DNA from: Heterotrichella gracilis
Taxonomy: Eukaryota; Sar; Xanthophyceae; Tribonematales; Xanthonemataceae
DNA length: 64,000 nucleotides
Direction of reading: 5' to 3'
NCBI GenBank assembly: GCA_032358255.1
Contig: JAULBX010006442.1
Location: 1-64,000, forward strand
The translations under genes were made by a program, and so were the position numbers. Below, piece after piece: positions 11,479 to 22,609 of the stretch. The notes beneath the pieces are model-generated. The model was not told the DNA's origin, did not search any database, and saw only the letters and a program-made list of their open reading frames with translations. Each line of letters starts with the position of its first letter. Within the stretch, counting starts at the first letter, position 1.

Positions 11479-14400
11479 TTACTCCCTGATTTGACACTCC
11501 CCCTTTACAGCTGATGATCCCCACGACCCTCCAGCGCCCTCTAGGGGGTGGGTGGTGGTAGCGGGTGGTAGTGGCTGGGCTTTGTGGGGGTTGGGGGGCG
11601 ATGGGGCGGCGTGGGGGTGCTGCACTGGTTGCCCTGTGGTAGGGTTTTGGTTGCCCTCTGTAGGGTGTGCTTGGGGTATGGCCTGGGGGCGTTCAAACAC
11701 ATCTGCAGGGGGTGGGAATGATTGGCTGGTCAGGTGATCCCACTGCAGTTGATGAGATTGCTGGCATCCAGCCGATCTCAGCATGAATATTTTGACGGCT
11801 GTGATGGTCACATGTGATTGCACATGACAGATCCCAATTGCGTTGCTGAGCATAGCTGATCTGCACAAGTGGCTCTTGCCCAGCGCACGCAACCATGGTC
11901 ATTTCCAAAACCTGAACAGCGGCACACCAAACCCTACACACCGCCATGAGGGCCTGCTGGTACTGTTGGCCTGTGGTAGGTTACCAGAGATCTAATGACA
12001 GGGGCTACGATTGCAAGTGATTGCATGCAAAAAGGCTGCTTTGCTAATAGGTCTCTAGGGCTGATGCACTAAGCTTTCGGGTTTAGGGTACCAGCTGCTG
12101 AGCTGCAAAGGTGTCGACTTCCCCACCAAAACCCCCCAAAAAACATACATGCTAAACACCTTGACTTACCCAGCAAAGGTGGCGGCTGCGGCGACTGGCT
12201 GGGCACTGCAAAATCAAACGATTTCTTCTTGGCGAGTGACGCTCCTTCAGTCTCGGAATCTGAAGCAGCCCGGTGCTGCAGGAAAAAACTAGTCAGGGTT
12301 CACGACCAAAACCTATGCCCAAATCCCTACTCAGTCACGCTGCTTCACCATCTAAAAAGCCCATTGTTGCAAAAAGAAATACCCAAGGCAGGGTTCAATT
12401 TTCAGCGCTAAACCCTAAGCCCAGTGCTGTAAGAAACACCCTGGTTTGGGTTAAAGCTTCAACCCTTAGCCATAAACAACCCACCTGCATCTGTTGCCAG
12501 GCTTGAAGGAGAGTCACAACAGAGTCATCACCACCACCACCATCACCACTACCACCACCAATACCCAAACATTTCCTTGCCAGGCTTGAAGCACAGCCAC
12601 ACCACCACCACCACCACCACCACCCACCCACCTGCATCTGTTGCCAGGCCTGCAGGAGGTTCACAGCGGACACACCACCACCAACAACAACCGGGCTTGG
12701 TGCTGGAGGGGGTGGGGCTGCGGAGGGCGGTGGGGAGGGTGGTGACGAGGCGGTGGGTGGCAGCAGGGGCAGTCGGGGGTGGAGGTCAATTGAAGGTTCC
12801 CGGGGCATTGCAGGGGGGAAAGGCGGAGGGGGCATGGACGCCTGGCCACAGGATGGATTGCTTAAGTTTTAAGTGCACCAGTGCAGCCACACAATCAGAA
12901 CCCCAACAGGGTGTTTATATTTAATATACTGCGCATCCCCGCTTGAAAGAAACTTTAGCAACCAACCCCTATACATGCAGCTCCAGGCAGGTCTGTCCTG
13001 ACACTGCTTGTACCACTTCAGGATTTTGCGCGCATAGAGGTCCCAAGTCACTAGGTACGCCCATGTAAACCTGCCAGGGTATGCACAGCCCAAACCCTAC
13101 ATTAGGCATCATGAGGGGGTTATGAAGGTGTGCAGGGCCAAGCAGCTGACCTTCAATTCTTCGAGCACGGGCCGACCTGCACCCGCGTCTTGCAGGGTGG
13201 TTAACGAGGGCATGGAGGGGAGGGACCCAGACCCATCCAGCATGACGTTCAGTGATGGCATGGAGTGCACACTGCTCACTGACAGCAGCTCATATGAAGG
13301 CGCCTCCTACAGCGGGCAAAGAGGGTAAAACCTGGGGGTTTCAAGGCATTTGAGGGGGGAGCCAGGGTTGATGCCAGGGTTTCCAGGGGAGTTCAGGTTT
13401 CCCCAGGAGCAGGGCTAGCAATGCAGGCATTGAGTGTTCGCTGCTCACTGACAGCAGCTCATATGAAGGCGCCTCCTCCAGCGGGGACACTGTGTTTACA
13501 CTAGGGTTTCCAGGGGAGTTGGGATTGGAGCTAGGGGCATGACAGGGACGCTGCTCTTGTGAACCGCAGGCCATGCTTAGGGTTAGCGGGTCCCATGCAT
13601 TTTGGCAATGCAGCCACATGAGCGGTGCACACATGACGCCAATAAATTCTACCCGCTTGACGCTTTCAATCCGGCACTGTGTACACCATTTACAGGGGTG
13701 TGAGAATATCTTGCGCGGTGTGCGTCATGGTCTATGTGGTCCTCAGCCTCCCTATCCCCCTTGCACCCCACGCAGCCCTACCTGCAGCGGAGGCGCAGGG
13801 TTTGCGCCAGGGTTGCCGGGCGAGCTAGGGTTTCCAGGGGTGCGGTGGCGCCCATCTTGTGCAGAAAAGGGGAGGTAGGCCTGTGTAAGCTGTGCAAAGG
13901 GGGTGTCTACCTTGCCACTAGAGGTGGAGGCGGGTGGCAGAGCGCCCTGCACAGTGAAAAAGTGGCATCATCACGTCAATCCCGCGAGTGTTTTGAGGGT
14001 GCAAAGCGGGTGAGGGCTGTCATGTTGCTCAGGGGTGGTGATTTGTGTGATGAGAAGGGGAGGTAGGCCTGTGTGAGCTGTGCAAAGGGGGTGTCTACCT
14101 TGCCACTGGGGGTGGAGGCGGGTGGCAGAGAGCCCTGCGCAGGGGGAAGAACACCTTTTGAAATGTTGGCGGGGTGGCCAATTGGTGTAAACAAGGAGGG
14201 GGGCCTGTCATGGTGCTTTGCATGTGTCGTACTGGCAAGGCAGTGTCTGCCTTCCCCCTTGGGAAGAAGATGAGTAACAATTGCCTCTCATCGTTGCAAT
14301 GCCACCCTCCCCCTCCTCCCCTTGCCATCACCCCAATCACCCCCCACTCCCCTGTCCCCCTACCGCACCTGGTGGACCGCCCCCCTGGGGCTGCCGGGAG

Positions 14401-17190
14401 GGGGCTGCTGGGGCTGAGCTGGGAATTGAGGAACTGGATGCGGCTCCCCAGGGCGGCTTACTGCTGGTGGGCCATTAGATGAGCCCTGGGATGCCTGTCC
14501 CACTGGGGATGGAGCGGGCACTGGCTGGGATTGGGATTCTGGCCTGATATCGTTTTTGGAATCACGGGGTTGCGTAGTCCCAGTCCCCGGATGATCCCGT
14601 TCCAGACGCGGTGGCATCCCAGGCGGTCCCTGGTTTTCTTGGCTCGGCGGTTGACTGTTTTTGGGATGTTGGCCTGTGCCCTGGATCCCCGTTGATCCTT
14701 TCTGGGATACTGCCGATCCCGGAGGAGCCCAGACACCATCCCCAGGCTGGGCGATGGTCACCACCTTGGGCTGGGAATGAAACCCTAGAGAAGGGTTTGC
14801 TGACGGCTGGGCCTGGGACCCTAGAGGGTCTGCAGGTGGCTGCCCTGGTGGTGCGCCGTGCTCCAAAACCCTACTGCCCAGCCCAAAAGCCCTATCGGCA
14901 GGACCCAAACCCTCCGGTAGGGTTGCCAGCGATCGCGCAGCAGCGCCCTGAAGCACAGGCTGCGCTTGGGGGGTCGGGAACTGGTGCGGGTACAGACCCT
15001 CCGATGAAGCCCTTGTAGGGTTCTGCGTAGGGTTTGCGGGGCGGACCACAGCCCCCGGGGATGGCTGGGGAGCCGATCCTTGCACGCCGGCTAGGGTATT
15101 GGCTGGCGTAGGGTTTCCAGCGCCGCTGGCGGGGGTGGCCGGTGCGCTGCGTGGCCGCTGTGTGGTAGGGTTTCCTCCTCCATTAGAGTTTCCTCTAGGG
15201 TTTCCACCTGCAGCAGGGTTTTGGCTGCTGGCCGCTGCAGGCCTGGCTGGTGGCGCCTGCATGGTAGGGTTCTGGCCTGCTGCGCTAGGGTTTGGAGCAC
15301 CAGCATTAGGGTTTTGCCCCGCTGAGGCGCTGGGTCGGGGCCCTGGCTGTGCGCCACCTGGCGCTGGAGTGGAAACCCTAGGGCTGGCTAGGGTTTGGTT
15401 AGGGCTGGGCCCGGTAGGCGATGGCCCAATACCCACACCCTCCCGGGGACGGCTGCCAGCTAGGGAATTAAAGTTTTGATGGGGCGTTGGCAGGCGGGGG
15501 TGCTGGGGTGGCAGAGCGGGCGACCGAAACCCCTGGGGCTGTGTTGTAGATGGGGTAGATCCCTGGGATTGAGCGGTGGGTGGTGGACGCAATCCCTGGG
15601 GCTGTGTGGTGCCTGGGGAGGGTGAAGGGCGTGCTGCTGGCTGCTGGTTGGCTGCAAGGGGGGGGAGGTGTGTGAGGGTTAAGGGTATGCAGGCTGAAAT
15701 GGTTGCCAGGGCTCTGCAGGAGGGGATTAGGCACAACGGGACGAAAACATGGTTTATGGCAACAGGCCTGAGCGGACCATGATAGCCCCTATGTAGAAAT
15801 CATTCTCCGATTCTACCCGTGACCCTAGATTGGTAGGCAATCACAACCACTGAGCCACCCTCGAGTCATAGCAACCCCTACACAGTTCCTGTGCATACAT
15901 CAGCACACACAAACCCTACACAAAACCCTTACCTGCAGCAGGCCGCGCATGCGCATGTGCAGGCGGCAGCCCCGTGCCAGGTGGCAGGCCAGGAAGCAGC
16001 CCCATGCTCCTCCCTGTGTCGACAAACTGCTTCAGGCGCTTGGGGCTGCCCATGAGCGCCTGCAGGGTAAACAGGGGTTTTGGTTAGAGTTTGGGGTATG
16101 CTGAGGGTTGTGTATTACTTTGGGTCCTTCATGAGCTCCTGCAGGGTATTAGGGTTTGGGTGCTGGCTTTGGACTCTGGGGCGTCCAAAATACGGAAACC
16201 TTTATCCCAAAAATCACAAAAATATTTTCTGTGTCTGTGCATTCCCCTTGTTCTCCCCGCACTGCAAAACCCCTTCCGAACTCCCTCGCGCCTGCATCGC
16301 ACCGCTACAGCCGCCATTTGGCGTAGGATTTATGGTTTAGGGTTTTCTCCGCTGTGCTCCTTACCCTAGGTGGCACCTGCGCCGCTGCAGCCGCCAGGTT
16401 GGAGTACGCCGCCCCTGCCAGCTGGCACTCGAGCTCCGTGGGGGTGGCGGCTACCCGCACCGCCGCCAGGCCTGTGGAAAGGATAATGTGCTGAATAGCT
16501 AGCAATGTAGTTACCATAAACACCTTATTTTGTTCTTGACATGGGCTGCATTTTAGACCCGCCGCGAGCCTGCTCAAGCGGCGCCAAGCAGTTGCATGTT
16601 TGTATGTATGCAAGGAAAAGTCAATATGCGCCAGGGACCCACTCCCGCACTCGGGAATGTTTGGTGGCAAAGGGGGACGTCTATCATGAACATGTAAGCA
16701 TTACGAAGTTGACGGTTCAAAGGAGGTGGATTGCAGGTAAAGTGTGGGAATTGTCTGAATGCATGAATATAGGTTGAAGATAGGCTGTCAACGCTCAATT
16801 GAGAACATGGCTCATGCCCCGCAATGCATGCATATCAGGATCCCGACACCATGTAAACACCCAAAAGCCAGGGTCTTTCCTTCCGGAACAGTTCCCAAGC
16901 CTGACGTGGGTTGCTTTTAACCACGTCTAGTGGGCTGCAGTGGTTTGCCCCGGTTCTTATCTGGGTGGCACAGTAGCTGCGACATACCGTGCAGGGCAGA
17001 GATTATTTGTCCGTTCTTGGCAAGAAGTGATGCCATGTCAGCTTCTTCTCGTGTCCTTTTCGAACCGCCGACCCCGGAAGGCTCCATACCAGGCGACACG
17101 GCAGTGTCTAGAGCGGCATGGCTTTCAATGTGTCAGCATCGGAACGAACTGGGATTGCGCTAGTGCCATAGGTTGTTGAGTGACGCGTTC
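11455..17190. repeat. Segmental duplication, right copy
   Basis: Partner of 350-8320 in direct orientation, offset by about 11.1 kb at the 3' end of the gene and 8.9 kb at the 5' end. The difference comes mostly from the extra tandem unit in the left copy. The AT-rich spacer and the hypothetical gene at 9.5-10.4 kb lie between the copies and are single copy. Confidence 0.85.
11479..17087 (-). CDS. Pro/Gln/Asn-rich protein of unknown function (intact copy)
   Basis: Nine exons are joined in phase: 17087-16988, 16471-16365, 16059-15933, 15651-14369, 13889-13782, 13306-13151, 12841-12632, 12275-12170 and 11702-11479 (TAA). They encode 806 residues. Residues 1-110 are the most ordered-looking part: a basic start (SKRTREEAD), an Ala/Leu-rich helical segment around 34-69, and a basic Ser-Pro-Lys-Arg stretch near 73. 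Residues 112-540 are low complexity, rich in Pro, Gln, Asn, Gly and Ser, with many Asn-Pro pairs that the telomere-like octamer AAACCCTA encodes on this strand. A 52-residue exon (576-627) looks more folded. Residues near 698-732 carry a Lys-Lys-Lys-Ser patch that could be a nuclear signal. The composition suggests a nuclear or condensate-type regulator, but that is inference and no domain is recognised. The gene is divergent from the coiled-coil gene at 17636. A homologous degraded copy lies at 394-8215. Confidence 0.65.
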
Positions 17191-17635
17191 CTTTGACAGT
17201 ACAACAACGATCACTGCTCAATGATGACCTGTGTTACGTTACGTTTAGGCTATGTACTGGTGCCAGCAGGAGGGGAAAAGTGGGTGCATGCAATTTAGCA
17301 CCGAAATTAAAAGTCTTTTTGTTTTCCAAATATCAGTAAATTTGCATCGATGCCAGTTGTTGTCGATCCCTCTTATCTGCACGACGTCTTCAGAGGCCTC
17401 ACAAACCTGTCTTCTTTCTGTCGCCTGCTTTGCCAGACCTACCTGTTGCTTGGCGGGCTGTGGAAGGCCTTCCATCCCTGTTATGCATGCTCTGTCACAT
17501 TTGAAACAACAAAATTTGGCAGCAACAAGGCCACTACTTCTCCTCGTGGTGGGATGAAACGAGCCACACTGCTAGTTATCTCGGTTCTGGACAGATAACT
17601 GCACCGTGTGCTTGTAACTTTTTAAAATCAACCGC
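17088..17635. promoter_or_regulatory. Divergent promoter region
   Basis: This 548-base gap separates the start codons of two divergently modelled genes (Pro/Gln-rich protein to the left, coiled-coil protein to the right). It must hold both promoters if the models are right. No clear TATA box or other named site was identified. Confidence 0.35.
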
Positions 17636-20600
17636 ATGGTCAACGAAAACGGCGAGACACACAACAGCATAGCGGATTATATGAAGCTGGCTGCTGCAGC
17701 AATGGCAAACCAGTGGACAAGGTCACCTCAAGTGAGTGAGAGGTCACGTGACTACCAGGAGATGGAGGTAGTCAGCTGGTCCCAGTTGCAAAAGTGTGTA
17801 GCAATGGCAGAGGACGCACTGAGAGCCAAAAACACGGTTACTGAGGTGAGCAGACAAGGTTGAACTCCGGAAAACACGTCTATTTGAGCACAGTACTTGA
17901 AAAGTGGGGGTTTGAAGCTGTGTTTAAGCAAAGTTACTCTTAAGAGCCTTTTAAGAGGGTTCATGTTGCCCCCTTGCAGCACCTGCAAGAAGAGATTGAG
18001 CACGTAATGCACCAGCTGGAGCTTGAGAGAGAGGGGCGGGAACAGGTACGAGCTCTAGCGTGGTCTCTTCCACGACAATCGGAAGAGGCTGGACCAGCTT
18101 TGCGTTTGGAAGGGGCCTGGAAGCCTATCTACTGCCAGTGTACATGAGCTGACCTGGTGTGCCAAACTGACAGGCCTGTGTTGTGGTCCTATTACTTTGG
18201 GCCACAGCTTTGGCCACTATGGCAAGGACAAGCGAGGTTGGCTCTCTCTCACTCTGTGCTGTCCTCACCCAACGTCTTACCTGGGTGCTTGTTCTGAGCA
18301 TGAATATTCAAGTGTAGACCTCTACAGTGTATTTACCCATGCCTCTGACCCGTGCACAGGCTGAGCTGGACCTCCAGGAGGACACAGGCTTCCTCAGGAG
18401 CCAGATGGAGGCAATCATGCAGGTCAGTGCTGCAGCGGTGGTGCACATAGGATGGCGACCACAGGAGACGAGTACCTGGCTTGCCTGTCTTGACACCCGC
18501 CGTGATTGCAGTTGGCAAGTTCTCGTGTCTCCACTGCGGCTGTTACAGCATGTGGCACTGGGCACCTAGCTTTGCACCATAGGCTACTCTGTTCTCCTTG
18601 GGAGTGCTTGCTTATCCGCCCTGGCATGTGGTGCAGTCCCAAGTAACCAATATCTGGCTGCCACTGGCTCACATGGCTGAGAGGTTTTCTTGGTGCTTGC
18701 AGGAAAAGGCGAATTTGGCCTATTCCGTCGGCCGGCTTGAAAGGTGCGCTCAGCCACCTCTCAGCTACCATTGCACAGGACCACCTATCAAGCAATGTAG
18801 ACCTACCCACGCATCGTTCCTTGCATTCTTTACTCTTGGCCCTCTTGTGCCCGCACCGCAAAGTTGGACAATATACAGTACAATTGCAAGTATCTACACA
18901 AGGGTTTAAATTGGCTTGCACACAGAATAAGAGGCTTTGGTACGCGTGCACTGCTTTAGGGATTAGGGTTTAGGGTCAACAGTGGCCTGGGCTGCCCAAA
19001 AGCCTTTGCACGGTACACGCCGCATGGCCACGTGCTGCAACACGCCCTGCTGCACGCGCCCTGCCACGCCAGTTGCTGCCCTCTGCATGGCACCTGTCAG
19101 CACCGTCAGCACCCAGCCACCTCAACCAACCACCCCTTATTGCAGGGAGAACCGCTTCCTTGCCCAAGAGGTGGACCTGCTGAGGAGGCAAATGGACCGT
19201 GAGTGGCGCAACCCACACCCTGGACCCTCCTCCCATTCACACCCACCACCAGTCGGGCCACACACCGCTGCATGCCCACCGCTGCACCACCAGCCGCATC
19301 ACACAGCTCCCATATGTGCCCATGCCCATTGTGAGCAACCAGCCACACCATCACCACCACTGCACTGCACTCCAGTCATGCCACCCACCATGGCCAGCTA
19401 CGCACGGCACCGTTGGCCGACTGCGCGTTGAACCCTAGCCACTCAACCCTACGCCCTATCCGGTCTTGGTTGGGGCCCCAATTTCAGCTCCGGATTCGAG
19501 GACAAAGAACCCCTTAACCCTACCTGCATTGGGCCCCCATACCTGGAGGCCCTGGCCTCTGAACCCTTATTTTGCAAAATTTGTGCAGTTGGCCCCACCT
19601 TCAGCTCTGACCTGGAATCCGAGGCGGTGAGCGTGCTGGAGGGCAGGCTGGCTGAGGAGGCGCATGTGCGCAGCCAGATGGAGAGCGACTATGACCTGGC
19701 GCAGGCTGAGGTGCTGGCGCTCAAGCAGCGCCTGGCGGAAGTGCAGGCGGGGTACGCGGCCAAGCGGGCAAAGTGGAAGGTGCGTGGGTGGGTGGTGGTA
19801 GGCAGGTGGTGGTGGGGTTTGTGGGTTTATTCAAATGGAGGGTATATGGTGGGAGGGAAGGGGTGCGGCGTGGCTTAATGAATGTTGTCCATTCTTTGTG
19901 TGCTTTTAAAAACATCGTTGTCGTGGGTGAATGATTTAATAATGAAAAGGCTTCTCTTGCTGTGAATATGCTACTAAATTGGTGTCATTTGTCAAAATGA
20001 TTTTCCTGGAAATTAGGGACCAATTGCCCTCTGATGAATGATTGGATGTCAACAAACTCCCCCCAATCTACAGGTCCGTGAGCAGACCCTCCTGCGCTAC
20101 CTGCAATCCAACCTGGTGCAGCTGCGGGCGCTCATACTTGCGTGGCAGACAGCAACGGGTGGGGCGGGCGGTGATGGGGTTGGGGTTACATGAGCGTGTG
20201 GGGGGTGGAATATCACCAGGGCAAGGCATGAGCGTGTATGTGGGGCATCGGACGGCATGAGCATGTTTCGCAATGCCACCATGCAGTGCGTGGGGTGTGG
20301 ATGTACGCCTTTCAATATCATGCTCTGTTTTTTTTACACCATGCTGCGGCCCCAGTGCAGTGTGGGGCGCGTGCATGCTTCAGCATCATTGTGAGGGAGG
20401 TGCAGCGGCTGGTATGCGTGTAATAATAATAATAATAATAATATCATGCTCTAGTTCATTTACACCATGTGGGGCACGTGCATGCTTCAGCATCATCGTG
20501 AGGGAGGGTGCAGCGGCTGTACCAGGCACCCCACACACGTGATGCAACCCTGCACCCACCCGTCCCTTGTTCCCTCCCCTGCAGGCCCCGATGGTGCCTT

Positions 20601-22609
20601 AGGCCCCTTTGCAATGCTGGCGGCAGGCGGAGTGTGCATGGAGGTGCGCAGCTCGTGTGTGTGGGGTTTGGTGTCGAGGGTTTATATTGTGCTGCTGGGA
20701 GCTGAGGGGTGTGCTGCTGGGTTGTGGGTGCATCAACGCTGTTGCAACGATGGCAGGATTAGGAGTGTCATGGTCGTTTAGGAAGGCTTGGCTCTACGCC
20801 TGTGCACGGCCTGCGCTACCAATGGCCTCTACCGTACTTTTCAAAACTTGAAAATGAAGCATTTTGGCGGGAAACTAGAAAATACACTACCATACTGTTG
20901 CGTTAGGCAGCCTCGTCTTGCAAAGCTTGAGGCCAACTCGCAACCCCTCCTCTCTCCCTCCTGCAGGACTTCAGTGACCTCATCCAAGAGGACTCTGCGC
21001 TGCGCCTGTGCACAGACTGCGCCACAGACAGCCCCCCCGAATCCCCAGCAACATCCTCAGCCACATCCGCCACCACCCCCGCCCACGCGCCCCGCCACCG
21101 CCTGCCCCGCCCACTCCTGAAGGCGCTGCTGTCGGACGACTGCACCAGCTCAGCACCATCCGCAGGTATGGCTTTATTTTTTTACCCTAAACCCTACTCA
21201 TTTCAGCCCTAAACCTTCTAGAGTTGTAGTATCCCTTTTGTAAATAGTAAGTATGTGCATTACAGTATTTGAGCGTTCTCCATCTTGTCTCACCCCAAGA
21301 GCCAATTGCTATTCTAACTTTACTATCCGCCAGCGCCCTCGACATCATCATGCCAGAACAATCTATTATATTGAATGGCTTGTTATTTAAAATTGATGTT
21401 TTGATATCCGCAGGCACCCCTGGCACCCCCATGACAGCCACCGAGCCGCTCTTTCCTGGGCAGAAGGGGGGGGCGGGGGGCGGAAACATCGGCGGACACA
21501 CCCCACGGGGGGGTGCACCCACCTCGCGCCTGGCTGGGGCAGCTAGGGTTCCACAGCCTGTTGCAGACCCTAGCGCTACCACACCCAGCAGTCGCGGGAG
21601 CACTGGGGGGGCTGGGGATTCTACTAGCACCCCGCTCGCGAATGGGGAGTACGGTTGGGATGCAGGGATGCAGCAAAATGCAGGGGAGCTGACGCCGCGA
21701 ACGCGGGGAATTCCCAGCGGTGGTGCGGGGATGCGTGGAACCCCTGGAGGTGGTGCAGGGATGCGTCTCAACATGCGGCTGAATTTAGGGGATCCCGCCA
21801 CCCCCGGGAGTGTGGGGAGCCAAGTAGGAAGTAGCGGGCAAGCAGTGGGGAGCGGGAGCAGTGGCAGCGGTGGTGGTGGTGGCGGTGGCGGTGGCGGTGG
21901 TGGTGGTGGGTACTCGTCTGGGGGGCGAGGGGGTTCGGAGATTGAGCTGCGCAGCCTGGACACACCCACCAGTGGGGCCTCAAGGTGAGTCTGGTAAAAC
22001 CCTGGCCTAAGCCTTGCTAACCCTAGAGGATTGACTCTACCGTTGTTAGGCATTCACATAAAGCCATACTCTTTTTGCACATGATATATGCCTCTCCTGT
22101 AGAGATCCAGGCTCTGGGAAGTGGCTGCTCAGGCTGCACAGCCTCGATATATGCACCGCTGGGCCTCTAGGCGAGGCTGGTTGACACTGAACCCAATGTG
22201 CTGTGCATGGCCTACCCACTGTGTGAATGCGCACACATACATTGTGTGCATAAATGAGTTTGCATTGGTAATACTCGATGTGATGTCCACCACCCAACCT
22301 CTGTTCGGCTGCATCCCCCATGTGCACATGCAAAGTTTTATACTGAAAACGTTCCTTGGGAGCACCACCATGGTGGCCACAGCTCGAATGCCCCCCTGCG
22401 CATATGCTTACCCTAAACCCTAAAACCACACAAAAGGTCACCCTACCTGCCTGACGGTCTCTGTTCCTCATTGCTGCAGGTCGGCGGTCCCCCCACAAGG
22501 GCCTGGCGACCGCACCCCCTCCCCGCCGCCCAGAAATGGCCCGCCAGCTGCTACGCCCCCCGCCACCATATGGTATGGCGCACCCCCTCCCCCCCCGTTG
22601 CGCCGGTGA
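17636..22609 (+). CDS. Coiled-coil protein with Gly/Pro/Ser-rich disordered tail
   Basis: Eleven exons keep phase: 17636-17845, 17980-18045, 18360-18422, 18703-18743, 19146-19198, 19589-19779, 20074-20158, 20585-20643, 20967-21165, 21414-21984 and 22480-22609 (TGA). The product has 555 residues. Residues 1-60 are a lead with several Met/Ala-rich stretches. Residues of about 60-235 are a charged heptad-like coiled coil built from very short exons (LQEEIEHVMHQLELE, ENRFLAQEVDLLRRQM, LAQAEVLALKQRLAEVQ). After about residue 257 the chain is Pro/Ser/Thr/Gly-rich and probably disordered, with 14 consecutive Gly near residue 480 encoded by a GGT repeat, and it ends in a short Pro run. It could be a cytoskeletal, flagellar or centrosomal scaffold, but no family-defining domain is visible. 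The start was chosen because the first exon opens with ATG after stops in all frames. A further 5' exon remains possible. Confidence 0.7.
20331..20525. repeat. Intronic tandem duplication with an AAT microsatellite between units
   Basis: Two units (about 20331-20418 and 20455-20522) share 'caccatg...gtgcatgcttcagcatcat.gtgagggaggg.tgcagcggctg'. A run of AAT units at about 20421-20446 lies between them. Both are inside an intron of the coiled-coil gene. Confidence 0.75.

Noticed and set aside
12480-12545. Extra exon (TLLQAWQQMQ) in the right copy
   Set aside because: It repeats the end of the exon at 12632 with its donor but lacks a convincing acceptor, and the gene model is in phase without it. 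It is treated as another exon-edge echo.
13341-13560. Second copy of the 52-residue exon in the right gene copy (EAPSYELLSVSS)
   Set aside because: The match covers only the first part, then the frame turns into unrelated sequence with no donor. It is treated as an echo.
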